Shown: positions 26,853 to 35,705, counted from the first letter of the stretch. The stretch: DNA of 64,000 nucleotides from Parafilimonas terrae (GCF_900115755.1 NZ_FOXQ01000001.1:1054001-1118000), one strand, 5' to 3'. The notes: generated from the sequence alone by a model not told the origin. Made by a program: numbers and translations.

Positions 26853-28165
26853 TTTTGCAGCTTTATATTTTCATCTCCGTTTTGATAAGGCAAAAACACC
26901 ATCATTAAGGTAAGCATTTCATCGGTAGAGCGCATGTCGCCGAAAGACCATATTGTTCGCGGAGGGCTGAATGGATTGAATGGATTATCTGCTGTATTAT
27001 CATACCTGCCTGTAATGTGTAAAGTTGATCCTTTTGGCACATGAACAAGGTGTTGGAAACGATAGATTTCCTGCCAGCGAAAATCCCAATCCGGTATATG
27101 CACCAAATTAATGGTATCGTTTTGCGGCGTTGTTAAATATGCCGTAAACTCTTTACCAATATAATGCATGTGCGGCCAAACATCCATGAGGGAAAAATCT
27201 TCACCGGGGTTAGTTACTTCAAGACTGAACGTTTTAGTTTGCCCTGCCGGTATATAAAAGGGCGATGGTTTTATTTCCTGCTGGCCAATGCCGCCGGAAC
27301 CAAAACTGATAACTTTTACCGGCCGCTTTACCGGTGTATTTTTAAAGAACAGATTAATGCCGCATATGCTGGGAGTATCTTTTACAGCGGGTGCATAATG
27401 CACGGTTAACAGAATAACGCCACGTTTAGGCATTACCCATCCAATATCGCCGGGAAAAGATTCATAGCTCGAGCCGGGAATCCAGCCACCATAGTACGTT
27501 ATCGTTTTCCTGTAGGGAAGATATTGATCATACTTCTTGCGGTCATCATCGGTAAGATTGATAAAATCAGCCGTTTTATAAATATCAATAGAAGTGTCTG
27601 CTACTTCATGAAATTCATAATTGGCATGATGCACAAGCTTTTCATTATTGCTGTAAAACTCTATGGCTTCAACATTGGCAGTATCTTTTAATTCAAAAGG
27701 AATTTTAAAAACAATAAACCGCTCCAGCCCATCGCCTTTTACGGTAAAAGGTTCCTGTGTTTTTAAAACAAGGTCTGGTTTGCGGTTATAACCCGTACCT
27801 TCAAGTGCCTGGCTTTTAGCCGGTACAGCCTTCTTTTTTCCTTCCGGCGCTTTGTTATCCGCCCATTCGGAAATAAGATCTATTTGCTGCTGCGTTAAGG
27901 AACGGTCATTTACAAAGTGAACATAACTATTATCTGCTTTCCATGGTGGCATATAACGGGATTGTACCACTTTCTTTATAAACGTTGCCCGTTTGGCTAC
28001 ATCATCATATGTTAACAAAGAAAAAGGCGCCGCTTTACCAGGCTGATGACAAGGTGCACAATTAGCTTGAATGATGGGCTGCACATCTTCATAATAAGTA
28101 ATTTTTTGTGCATTTACATTTTTTAAAAGCAGTAGTAAAAGCAATGAATTCAACAGTTTTCTCAT
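26849..28165 (-). CDS. Exported heme c / copper type II monooxygenase-like fusion protein
   Basis: 438 residues. Signal peptide to about residue 20 (LLNSLLLLLLLKNVNAQ). N-terminal cytochrome c-like segment: CAPCH (36-40) as heme-attachment site and M72 in RYMPPW as candidate distal ligand. The rest resembles the peptidylglycine alpha-hydroxylating/dopamine beta-monooxygenase fold. Its copper ligands are all placed as in that family: H179-H180 (LVHHANY) and H256 (LLTVHYAP) for the first copper, H332-x-H334 (WPHMHYIG) and M417 (STDEMLTL) for the second. Spacings of about 75-85 residues fit. It is predicted to carry out periplasmic redox chemistry, perhaps oxygen-dependent hydroxylation with electrons passed by the heme. 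Preceded at 1 bp by the redoxin gene and coupled to the FG-GAP gene. Confidence 0.82.
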   Translation of the reverse strand: MRKLLNSLLLLLLLKNVNAQKITYYEDVQPIIQANCAPCHQPGKAAPFSLLTYDDVAKRATFIKKVVQSRYMPPWKADNSYVHFVNDRSLTQQQIDLISEWADNKAPEGKKKAVPAKSQALEGTGYNRKPDLVLKTQEPFTVKGDGLERFIVFKIPFELKDTANVEAIEFYSNNEKLVHHANYEFHEVADTSIDIYKTADFINLTDDDRKKYDQYLPYRKTITYYGGWIPGSSYESFPGDIGWVMPKRGVILLTVHYAPAVKDTPSICGINLFFKNTPVKRPVKVISFGSGGIGQQEIKPSPFYIPAGQTKTFSLEVTNPGEDFSLMDVWPHMHYIGKEFTAYLTTPQNDTINLVHIPDWDFRWQEIYRFQHLVHVPKGSTLHITGRYDNTADNPFNPFSPPRTIWSFGDMRSTDEMLTLMMVFLPYQNGDENIKLQK

Positions 28166-28166
28166 A

Positions 28167-28805
28167 TCAGTAATCGTTTATAATACAGCCAACTGCTTTT
28201 GTCCGTTTTATTGAAATTATTTTGTTTGATAAACTCGCCTGCAAAGCATCATTTAAATAAAAAGCAGTAGGTTTTAATCTTTGCTTGCCCAGCGATTGCA
28301 GCCTGTTGTCAATAGCGCCTTTATATAGAAGCCTGTATTCTTTATCTAATAAAATTACCTGCGGCGTTACCGTGGCCTGCAGGTATTGTGTAAGCTCTTT
28401 ATGGGGGTCTGTTAATAATGGAAATGGTATATGATAATCTTTCTGAAAAGCTTTTACATCTATTGCCGAATATGCTTTGCCGGGAATGATCCCATAAATG
28501 TTTACCCGGTCTGAATACTGTTTGTATAAATCATTTAATACAGAAGAATAATTTTGGCACAAAGGGCATTCGGGCGATAAAAAAATCAAAAGCGTTTCAG
28601 GGTTTGCACTTTTATCTGCATTTAAATAAAAGCTTTTGCCGGCATCTGCAGGCATCAATGCAATTTTAGAAATAATGGCTGCGCTAAACACGGAATCATT
28701 TTTTTGCTGCGCAGCAACGCTTTGGACAAGTAACAGAAAAAACATAACTGTAACTATACCAAAACTATTTACCCGAAATTTTATTCGCTTGTCTATAGAA
28801 ATCAT
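28167..28805 (-). CDS. Exported redoxin (thioredoxin-fold) protein
   Basis: 212 residues from the ATG at 28805; an ATG nine codons earlier is possible. One N-terminal hydrophobic segment (SFGIVTVMFFLLLVQSVAAQ) acts as signal peptide or anchor. The thioredoxin fold carries a CPLC active site in SPECPLCQNYS and the cis-Pro region VTPQVILLD. It resembles redoxin/AhpC-TSA proteins that reduce cysteines or, like Sco proteins, help load copper. Lying 1 bp before a heme c/copper protein, it may keep the CxxCH cysteines reduced or deliver copper; this is inference. A terminator separates it from the upstream SusD. Confidence 0.85.
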   Translation of the reverse strand: MISIDKRIKFRVNSFGIVTVMFFLLLVQSVAAQQKNDSVFSAAIISKIALMPADAGKSFYLNADKSANPETLLIFLSPECPLCQNYSSVLNDLYKQYSDRVNIYGIIPGKAYSAIDVKAFQKDYHIPFPLLTDPHKELTQYLQATVTPQVILLDKEYRLLYKGAIDNRLQSLGKQRLKPTAFYLNDALQASLSNKIISIKRTKAVGCIINDY

Positions 28806-28859
28806 GTTCCCATTTATATATCTGCCTTGCAAAAACGGTTAATAAAGATTGTAAATTAA

Positions 28860-28886
28860 AAAACTCCCTGCCAATAACAGGGAGTT
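28860..28886 (-). terminator. Terminator between SusD (unit 2) and redoxin gene
   Basis: A 10-bp stem (28860-28869 with 28877-28886), loop CCAATAA, followed on the minus strand by a T run. It lies just after the SusD stop, so the redoxin-cytochrome-FG-GAP genes are read through at reduced level or from their own promoter. Confidence 0.85.
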
Positions 28887-28916
28887 TGCTTGTAAAAAAT
28901 CAAATCAAAATCTCTG

Positions 28917-30620
28917 CTATGGCGCATCCCACCAAACACGTCCGCTTATATCGCCAGGGCCACTGCCATAATTAGGGTCCTGGGCCATTTCGTTATATGC
29001 ATCTGTTACATTCTGGTAGTTTATATCTCCCGTGTTAGGAATTGTCCTCGGCGCCCTGCGCGGTATTGCGAGCAATTCACCATTATAATATAAATTTTCA
29101 AGTTTTAAAACAGTTGAATTATTTGGTAAACCTGTTCTCTTAACCAGTGCCCAGGCTTCATTCCATTCTTTAAATGAATTAAGGAATGATTGAGAGGCGA
29201 TCTGATCCAATGCTTTTGCCGGATTGAATTTAACATCAGGCTGGGCCAGGTAATCTGTAATTTCAGACTGTGTTGGCGCTGCTACCTGTGTGCCGGCATC
29301 TGTTTCCAGATAATAATCCAGCACCTGATGGCTAACTGCCATTTCGCCGTAATAATTGAGTGAGGCTGCAACGCCTGCTGTATAAAGATCTTCAACATTA
29401 CCCGGAACAATACCCCTTGCAGCAATTTCAGCACGCATAAAGAGGAAATCAGCATTCGTAATTAAAGGAAAATACTGAATACCATTGCCGCCATTGAATG
29501 CCGTTTGGAACATACGCGGGTTGATATTGCTTAATGTATCCAATACAAGATTGGATGAACCCTTGGCTATGGTGCGGGTTCTGTAATATTGATTGGTAAT
29601 TTTTGTATTAGACGAAGAATCCGGCGAAGCATAGCTGCCCACATAACGCTGGTCAATAAACACGGCCGAATTGCTGAGCAAACCCTGCGCTTTGGCAAGA
29701 TCAAAGTTTTCTTTGCTGTAAGAGTTTTTTGTAAAAAATATTCTTGTGCGCGGATCATTGGTTTTCAGCATAAAATCCACCATTCCTTTGGCAGCCCTTA
29801 ACTGGTCAGGATTAAAGTTACCGCCGGAAGTAAGGCTGCTTGACGCTTTGAAGGTCCAGCTGTCATCGTTTGCATTCATAAGTTCTGATGAGGGGCTGGC
29901 GAGCACTTCTTTTATAATGCTTTCGGCTGTTGACTGGTCTTTTTTCAACAAACGCATGGCGATGCGCAGGCGTAAGGCATTAGCAGCTTTAACCCACTTA
30001 GAAACATCGCCATAGTAAAACTGGTCATAATTACCTATATCAAACTGGCCTGCAGGAGCATTCTTGATTTCCGCAATTGCATTTTTAAGGTCGGCATCTA
30101 TACCGCTGAAAATAGTTTGCTGGTTGTCGAAAGGCACTGTATAAACTGAGTTATAACGGCCTTCAAAAGCATGTGTATAAGCAATGCTGCCATAAATATC
30201 AGAAACATAGAAATATTCAAAATCGAGCAATATTCTTGCTATGGCGCCAAGCTGTGCATAAGAGTCTTTTTTTACACCGTCGGGCAGTTTGCTTATAAGT
30301 ACATTAACGTCGTATAAGTATGCACCGCCGCCTCTTCCAAACAAATTGTCATACCTGCTGAAAGGATTTGATGCTTCGGTAAAGTTTTTTGCATTCCCGT
30401 TTAATGGTGTATTCAATTGAAGCCAGGGCATTATATTCCTATACACTTCGTAATACGCTTCAAAATCGTTGGCAAAAATGGTTTTACTGCCATTCAAAAA
30501 CTGATTTTCTGGGGGAACAGAATAGACCACTGTAGGGTCTATATTGGCATCTACAAAATCCTGCTTTTTACAGCCTGCAAAAACCGCCAATGTTATTATT
30601 ATTAATAAAAGCTTATTCAT
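28917..30620 (-). CDS. SusD/RagB-family outer-membrane lipoprotein, unit 2
   Basis: 567 residues from the ATG at 30620, chosen because it gives a compact lipoprotein signal (MNKLLLIIITLAVFAGC, lipobox FAGC). SusD-like helical (TPR-like) core: QLGAIARILLDFEYFYVSDIYG, KWVKAANALRLRIAMRLLKKD, NADFLFMRAEIAARGIV, SFKEWNEAWALVKRTG, and C-terminal GRVWWDAP. It lies 19 bp after its SusC partner. It should bind the same ligand at the cell surface. It is only distantly like unit 1 SusD, so the two pairs probably take different substrates. Confidence 0.94.
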   Translation of the reverse strand: MNKLLLIIITLAVFAGCKKQDFVDANIDPTVVYSVPPENQFLNGSKTIFANDFEAYYEVYRNIMPWLQLNTPLNGNAKNFTEASNPFSRYDNLFGRGGGAYLYDVNVLISKLPDGVKKDSYAQLGAIARILLDFEYFYVSDIYGSIAYTHAFEGRYNSVYTVPFDNQQTIFSGIDADLKNAIAEIKNAPAGQFDIGNYDQFYYGDVSKWVKAANALRLRIAMRLLKKDQSTAESIIKEVLASPSSELMNANDDSWTFKASSSLTSGGNFNPDQLRAAKGMVDFMLKTNDPRTRIFFTKNSYSKENFDLAKAQGLLSNSAVFIDQRYVGSYASPDSSSNTKITNQYYRTRTIAKGSSNLVLDTLSNINPRMFQTAFNGGNGIQYFPLITNADFLFMRAEIAARGIVPGNVEDLYTAGVAASLNYYGEMAVSHQVLDYYLETDAGTQVAAPTQSEITDYLAQPDVKFNPAKALDQIASQSFLNSFKEWNEAWALVKRTGLPNNSTVLKLENLYYNGELLAIPRRAPRTIPNTGDINYQNVTDAYNEMAQDPNYGSGPGDISGRVWWDAP

Positions 30621-30639
30621 ATTAAATTGAGTTAAAAAA

Positions 30640-33600
30640 TTAAAAATTAGCATTTAGCGAAAACCCTAAACTCCTAACATAAGGCAGACCGCCATATTCT
30701 GCGAAAGCTGCTGCATTGTTACTGCTTAATCCTTCAGGGTTTATACCGCCTTTGGCATTTTTCCATATATAAGTTAAGTTTCTGCCTATAAGATTCACCC
30801 GCAGGTTGTTCATTTTTAATTTTGAAGAAATTTTCTTGGGGAGATTATAGCCGATAGCTACTTCCCTTAATGCTACCCATGAATTATCAAATACCGAATA
30901 CTCACGTATGCCGGATGACCACTGAGTAAGATCCTCATAATATTGCCATGCCGGTTTGGGTTTAACGTAGCCGCTTTCATAAGCCTCCTGCCATGTAAGG
31001 CCGGCAAGATCAATTGTTTGACCGTTTACATTTGCAGTTACGCCCTGGCCAAATACACCGTCGGGAATTATACCGTCGTCCTGCACCACACCCTGGTCAT
31101 CGGTGTACTCAATACCACCATGAGCTGCATCCCTGCCTGGAAGTGAGTAAGTAAATGAACCATTTGATCCACCATATTGATGAGTGCCGGATGCCATTAA
31201 GCCGCCTACTTTTGCGTCAACCTGGAAGCCGAGTGTGAAATCTTTGTATGTAAATGTTTGATAAGTACCGGCAATAAACTTCTCCATTATAGTACCAAGA
31301 TATTTATCGTGTACGAGGCCTGGTCCATAATCCTGGGCGCGTAAAAAGGTAAGCCCATTGGAGCCATTAGGCGCATTGCCTATAACTTTCTTTCCGTTAT
31401 TTGGATCATCAATTGGCTTGCCGTCACCATCTGTAGCCTGGTAATAGGCAAAAGAATAACCGCTGTAAACAGCACCATATTGTTTGCCCGGTTCTGCAAT
31501 TGCACGCACATCAGCACCGAAGGCCGTTAGCAAATTATACTGAGCAATACCAGGTGCCAATGATATTATCGTGTTTTTGTTGGTTGAGAAATTGGCAATA
31601 AAATTCCAGGAGAAGTTTGTTCGCTGTATAGGTGTTGCATTCAGCAATATTTCCAAACCCTGGTTACGCACCTGTCCCACATTAAATATGGCATTGTTAC
31701 CGCCTGTTTCTGCAGGAATAGTCAGCGCTAATATCTGGTTATAGGTATTCTTATTATAATAGGATACATCTATCCCTAAACGGTTATTAAAGAATTTCAA
31801 ATTCGCTCCTATTTCAATTTCTTTGGTTTTCTCGTTTTTGAAATCTTTATTGGGCAGGGTAAGATTAGTAAATCCTGCATGCGGTATTGTAGTTACTGAC
31901 CCGTCGGGGCCAACGATTTCATCTGCCCCCTGTAAATTATAATTACCAATTTGGTTTAATGCAAACGGATCATAATCTTTACCGGTAATACCATAAGAAG
32001 CCCTTAACTGTCCATAGCTAAGAAAATCTAAAGCAGATGAATTTTTAAGCAATTCTGAAAATATGAAAGATGCCCCCACAGATGGGTAAACGAAAGTATA
32101 TTTCCCGGTACCATCTGCATAAGTAAGGGTTGAATTATAATCCTGCCTCACACTGTAATTCAGGGTTAACATATTACGCCATGTGAAATCGCCGTAGGCG
32201 TAAATGGCATTTGTAAGCCTTGACGGGCTATATGATTGTGTTGTAGAAATCGGGTTTACAGAATTACTTAAATTAAAGAAAAATGGATTGTTGGTTGATA
32301 GCCCACCGTTTGTATTTTGGGTAAGCACCATGCCAAGCTTATCTTTATTTTTCTCCGCGCCAAGTGTAAGGCTGCCTGTAAGATCATCTGTAAGATTCCG
32401 GCTTGCAGTTAAAAGTGCCTGAAATCTATAATTTCTCGTTTGAGAGTTTTGAACATAATAATACCCGTTAGCATAACCTGCGCCTGAACCTAAAAATTTC
32501 TTTTCAATACGAACATCATAATTATTAAGATTTGCCCTTGTTAACAAAGTTAACCACGGGCGTATATAGGTTGTAAAGTCAATATTCGCTCTTAAATTAT
32601 CGTCGTAGCTATACTGGTTATTTTGGAAAGTTGTCCATAAAAATGTATTCACGCCATAAGGGTCTGCTGCACCCAGCACCTGCCCGCCATTTACGGTGTC
32701 CATATAGTTTTTAAGGTAATAATTCCAGTCCGTTGTATTAGCCCTGTAATAAGTAAACCTGAATAACGGGTTATAGTTACTTACTTCCCTTGTTGGATTT
32801 GTATTTTTACTTTGTGCATAAGTGGCACTAACATCCACATTGAATATTTTACCCAACTTCTGAGTTCCTCTTACAGTAAATGTGTTCCTGTCAAGTTTAG
32901 AGCCATTTGGTATAAGGCCTGTTGAAATATTCTTGGAGAAAGACGCCCGGATTGAGCTGTTTTCTGTAGCGCCGGTTAAAGCCACATTATAGTTTTGCTG
33001 ACCACCTGTTTGAAAAAAATCCAGGAAATCATAATTCTTCCATGGTCTCATGTGACCGTCAAGGTCTTTCACCATAACATTGGGATCTATTTTAGGGCCG
33101 AAATTGTAATAAGGGCTCCAGTCGGGATCCAATATATTATTACCATCCGCATCTTTTTCAAAAGTTGGAGAGATACCGCCGCCATATTCTGTTTGGAAAT
33201 CCGGCGTTTTGTAAGCTTTGTCCCACATCCCGGTTATATTTACGCTAACGCCTAAGCCACGGCCTGTTCCTTTTTTAGTTGTAATAAGTATTACACCATT
33301 CTGCGCACCGGAACCATACAAAGCGCTGGCTGCAGAACCTTTTAAAACAGATATGCTCTCAATATCATCTTCATTGATGTTTTTAAGAATATTTCCAAAG
33401 TCAACATTGTTATTATCTGACCATGATTCCGGGCCTGATATGCCTGGTTTAATTAAAACGCCATCAATTACAAATAAAGGCGACTGATTGCCGGTTAAAG
33501 ATGTATTACCGCGAATACGAATACGCGAACTTGAACCCGCACCGCCTGTGCCCTGGTCAATACGCACACCGGCCAATTTACCCTGAAGGGAATTTAATAC

Positions 33601-34017
33601 ATTTGGAGACGGAGCTGTTTGCAGCTCTGTAGCTTTAATTTCCTGGGTGGCATACGATAACTTCCTGGTATTTGTTCTTGAACCGAAACCTGTTACTACC
33701 ACTTCATTCAAAGAATTGCTGGCACTTTTAAGCGTAACTGAAACGTTTGAACTATTCCCCACAGCTACCTCCTGCGCTTCATATCCAATTGAAGAAAATT
33801 GCAGTACATCGCCTGCACCGGCAGCTATTCTAAAATTGCCCTGGGCATCAGTAACAGAACCTGTTTTGCTGTTTTTTACATGCACGGAAACGTCGGGCAG
33901 GCCTTTATGAAGGCTGTCGTACACAGTTCCCGTAATCGTTTTCTTTTCTTGCGCATTTGCACCTGCCGTTAGCAGTACAAACACGAGAAAGAATAAAAAA
34001 TGGAATCGTTTTTTCAT
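30640..34017 (-). CDS. SusC/RagA-family TonB-dependent outer-membrane transporter, unit 2
   Basis: 1125 residues. Signal peptide FLFFLVFVLLTAGANAQ; CarboxypepD_reg-like domain (ITGTVYDSLHKGLPDVSVHV); plug with NEVVVTGFGSRTNTRKLSYA, SPLFVIDGVLIKPG and VLKGSAASALYGSGAQNGVILITTKKG; then a TonB-dependent barrel ending with LGFSLNANF. Larger than unit 1 mainly through longer barrel loops. It presumably forms a lidded channel with the SusD lipoprotein encoded 19 bp downstream. It is the first gene of the minus-strand block; the 330-bp region upstream should hold its promoter. Confidence 0.96.
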   Translation of the reverse strand: MKKRFHFLFFLVFVLLTAGANAQEKKTITGTVYDSLHKGLPDVSVHVKNSKTGSVTDAQGNFRIAAGAGDVLQFSSIGYEAQEVAVGNSSNVSVTLKSASNSLNEVVVTGFGSRTNTRKLSYATQEIKATELQTAPSPNVLNSLQGKLAGVRIDQGTGGAGSSSRIRIRGNTSLTGNQSPLFVIDGVLIKPGISGPESWSDNNNVDFGNILKNINEDDIESISVLKGSAASALYGSGAQNGVILITTKKGTGRGLGVSVNITGMWDKAYKTPDFQTEYGGGISPTFEKDADGNNILDPDWSPYYNFGPKIDPNVMVKDLDGHMRPWKNYDFLDFFQTGGQQNYNVALTGATENSSIRASFSKNISTGLIPNGSKLDRNTFTVRGTQKLGKIFNVDVSATYAQSKNTNPTREVSNYNPLFRFTYYRANTTDWNYYLKNYMDTVNGGQVLGAADPYGVNTFLWTTFQNNQYSYDDNLRANIDFTTYIRPWLTLLTRANLNNYDVRIEKKFLGSGAGYANGYYYVQNSQTRNYRFQALLTASRNLTDDLTGSLTLGAEKNKDKLGMVLTQNTNGGLSTNNPFFFNLSNSVNPISTTQSYSPSRLTNAIYAYGDFTWRNMLTLNYSVRQDYNSTLTYADGTGKYTFVYPSVGASFIFSELLKNSSALDFLSYGQLRASYGITGKDYDPFALNQIGNYNLQGADEIVGPDGSVTTIPHAGFTNLTLPNKDFKNEKTKEIEIGANLKFFNNRLGIDVSYYNKNTYNQILALTIPAETGGNNAIFNVGQVRNQGLEILLNATPIQRTNFSWNFIANFSTNKNTIISLAPGIAQYNLLTAFGADVRAIAEPGKQYGAVYSGYSFAYYQATDGDGKPIDDPNNGKKVIGNAPNGSNGLTFLRAQDYGPGLVHDKYLGTIMEKFIAGTYQTFTYKDFTLGFQVDAKVGGLMASGTHQYGGSNGSFTYSLPGRDAAHGGIEYTDDQGVVQDDGIIPDGVFGQGVTANVNGQTIDLAGLTWQEAYESGYVKPKPAWQYYEDLTQWSSGIREYSVFDNSWVALREVAIGYNLPKKISSKLKMNNLRVNLIGRNLTYIWKNAKGGINPEGLSSNNAAAFAEYGGLPYVRSLGFSLNANF

Positions 34018-34347
34018 AATAACAGTTTGATTAATTAGAGATTTAATGTTTGATTTTTATAATGAGAGGAAGCAGTTCACATTTAAAATTTTTGCCTGCA
34101 TCTTATAATAAGTACAGGTGCGGTTTAATCGATTCATTACATATCGGCATATAAATGCCTGCCTAAGTCTGGGTATAACATTTTTTGATATTAGTCAGTT
34201 TCGATAGCCAGTGTTACCAATAAGTTAAGTTTCGGGGTCAAAATAAGCGGATTTTTATAAACCCACCTAACCTTTCATAAAAAATTTAAAAAGTTTTGTT
34301 GGGTTTTTAAATTTGAAAAATGGCAGGATAACCTGGCCCCGACAAGG
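34018..34347. other. Intergenic region, 330 bp
   Basis: AT-rich stretch upstream of SusC unit 2 and downstream of the nadR-like gene. It should contain the SusC promoter, but no minus-strand TAnnTTTG box with a good -33 partner was found. It includes a terminator-like hairpin near 34315-34338. No small gene was recognised. Confidence 0.4.
34315..34338 (-). terminator. Possible terminator of the pnuC-nadR operon
   Basis: On the minus strand GGCCAGG and CCTGCC form a stem with one bulge around TTAT, followed by ATTTTT. It is 10 bp beyond the stop codon of the nadR-like gene. Confidence 0.45.
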
Positions 34348-34899
34348 CTATAAAAATTTATTGATGTTATTTATTGCAGCCTGCAGGCGTTGTTCATAGT
34401 TACCGCTTATCTCAATCCAGGGCGTTTTTTGGTTTATAAGCAGGTCTTTATATATATGATACAATTCAATCCGGGGTTTTTCATCCGGGTATTCCCGCAT
34501 TTCATCTGCCGTCCAGGGTAAATCTATATTGCATAGAAGATAAAGATCATAGTTCCGGTTGGCAATTTCATCTAATACCATGTATTCGCATTTGCCAAAA
34601 ACATATTCGTACCACACTTTCATTACATACATATTGGTGTCGATGAAGAGAAGCTGTGAGCTGTGAGCTGCGAGCTGCGAGCTTGCGTCTTGCAGTTTTA
34701 CCGTGCAATAATCTTCCATAGCCAACTGGCCCTGCGTTATTTTTATCAGATCATCATAATTATACTTTACACCATTCTGATGCAAATATTCCCTCGCATA
34801 TTCAGGGCACCACAGTGCATTAAAATGTTCGGCAAGCTGCCGGGCCAGCGTACTCTTGCCGGTACTTTCGGGGCCTATGGTTACAATTTTTTTAATCAT
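34348..34899 (-). CDS. NadR-like nicotinamide riboside kinase (AAA ATPase)
   Basis: 183 residues matching the C-terminal kinase domain of NadR: P-loop GPESTGKSTLARQLAEHF (9-26), then WCPEYAREYL, ITQGQLAMED, LLFIDTNMYVMKVWYEYVFG and RNYDLYLLCNIDLPWTADEMREYPD. It phosphorylates nicotinamide riboside to NMN in NAD salvage. It lacks the NadR N-terminal repressor and adenylyltransferase parts. It is 53 bp downstream of pnuC, which fits uptake coupled to phosphorylation. Residues about 72-83 (SSQLAAHSSQL) are encoded by a 7-bp tandem repeat, an apparent in-frame insertion just before a core strand. Confidence 0.88.
   Translation of the reverse strand: MIKKIVTIGPESTGKSTLARQLAEHFNALWCPEYAREYLHQNGVKYNYDDLIKITQGQLAMEDYCTVKLQDASSQLAAHSSQLLFIDTNMYVMKVWYEYVFGKCEYMVLDEIANRNYDLYLLCNIDLPWTADEMREYPDEKPRIELYHIYKDLLINQKTPWIEISGNYEQRLQAAINNINKFL
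34652..34686. repeat. 7-bp-period array inside the nadR-like gene
   Basis: Five contiguous heptamers: AGCTGTG twice (34652-34665), AGCTGCG twice (34666-34679), then AGCTTGC. Because 7 is not a multiple of 3, each copy is read in a different frame, giving a Ser/Gln/Leu/Ala-rich stretch. Confidence 0.85.
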
Positions 34900-34904
34900 G
34901 ATTT

Positions 34905-34939
34905 CAGTGAGTCAATGGACAACAGTCGATAATCCATAG
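34905..34939. repeat. Degenerate 7-bp-period array between pnuC and the nadR-like gene
   Basis: Five heptamers in register from 34905 to 34939 (for example TCAATGG, TCGATAA, TCCATAG), conserved mainly at positions 2 and 4. It fills most of the 53-bp spacer. Confidence 0.5.
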
Positions 34940-34952
34940 TATTGATTCAGTT

Positions 34953-35630
34953 TTAAATTGTTTTTTGCGAGCCGCCTGCCATGGTCTGTGGTCTATCAGC
35001 TATTGGCTTAATTTTGCCAGCCCTCCGCACCCACTCTATCAAACCAAAAAAAGCCATTATTAATAATACAAAATAATATACGCTCGTAAACACATAGCCT
35101 TTTACAAAGTATAGTGGAATGGATGCAAAATCAGTGGCTATCCACCAGTACCAGCTTTCTACTTTCTTCTTTGCCATTAACCACATGCCGGTATAGGCAG
35201 TAGCGCTCGCAAAGGCGTCGGCCCAGGGAATAGCGCCCGGTGCAAAAGATTGTTTTACATAAGTGAGAATTAAAAAAATGCCTGTATAAAAAGCTGCGAA
35301 AAACAATAACTGCTGCACCCATTGTTTGCCATTGGAGAATTTGATATTTACAACATGATGTTGCAGCGCATCTTTCTTCGTCCATAAAATCCAGCCATAA
35401 ATACTCATAATGGTGTAATAGAGATTTACGCTGGCTTCACCAAACAAATGCCCTTTTAAACTCAGCCATATATAAATAATGGTGTTCACCAACCCGGTTG
35501 GGTACACCCAAATATTTTCCAGCCTTGAATAATACACGCTGGCAATCCCCGTAAATACGGCCACGTATTCAAGCCAGGTGGTTGCCTGCATGCCTGCTGT
35601 AAATTGGTGCCAGATGGTATCAAAATCCAT
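34953..35630 (-). CDS. pnuC: PnuC-family nicotinamide riboside transporter
   Basis: 225 residues with about seven membrane helices. PnuC signatures: TWLEYVAVFTGIASVYYSRLEN, WVYPTGLVNTIIYIWL, LYYTIMSIYGWILW and SWYWWIATDFASIPLYFVKG (the W-x-x-D/N substrate-site region). It facilitates diffusion of nicotinamide riboside, trapped by the kinase encoded next. PnuC relatives can instead carry thiamine or riboflavin; no TPP or FMN riboswitch is visible upstream, and the NadR-type partner favours nicotinamide riboside. The last 20 residues, after the final helix, are encoded by 7-bp repeats (34969-35010), so the tail is probably not functional. Confidence 0.9.
   Translation of the reverse strand: MDFDTIWHQFTAGMQATTWLEYVAVFTGIASVYYSRLENIWVYPTGLVNTIIYIWLSLKGHLFGEASVNLYYTIMSIYGWILWTKKDALQHHVVNIKFSNGKQWVQQLLFFAAFYTGIFLILTYVKQSFAPGAIPWADAFASATAYTGMWLMAKKKVESWYWWIATDFASIPLYFVKGYVFTSVYYFVLLIMAFFGLIEWVRRAGKIKPIADRPQTMAGGSQKTI
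34969..35010. repeat. Degenerate 7-bp-period array in the 3' end of pnuC
   Basis: Six heptamers in register (for example GGTCTGT, GGTCTAT, CAGCTAT), starting at 34969. They encode the C-terminal tail of PnuC. Confidence 0.55.
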
Positions 35631-35705
35631 ATTTCAAAATTGGGTTGTAAAGTTTGAAAGAGGAAATTTATGCCTGTTTCCTTCATATTTGCAAAAACTT
35701 TTCCC

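Noticed and set aside
35631-35705. Riboswitch (TPP, FMN or NAD-type) controlling pnuC
   Set aside because: The gap to the divergent gene is about 75 bp and no recognisable aptamer motif was seen.
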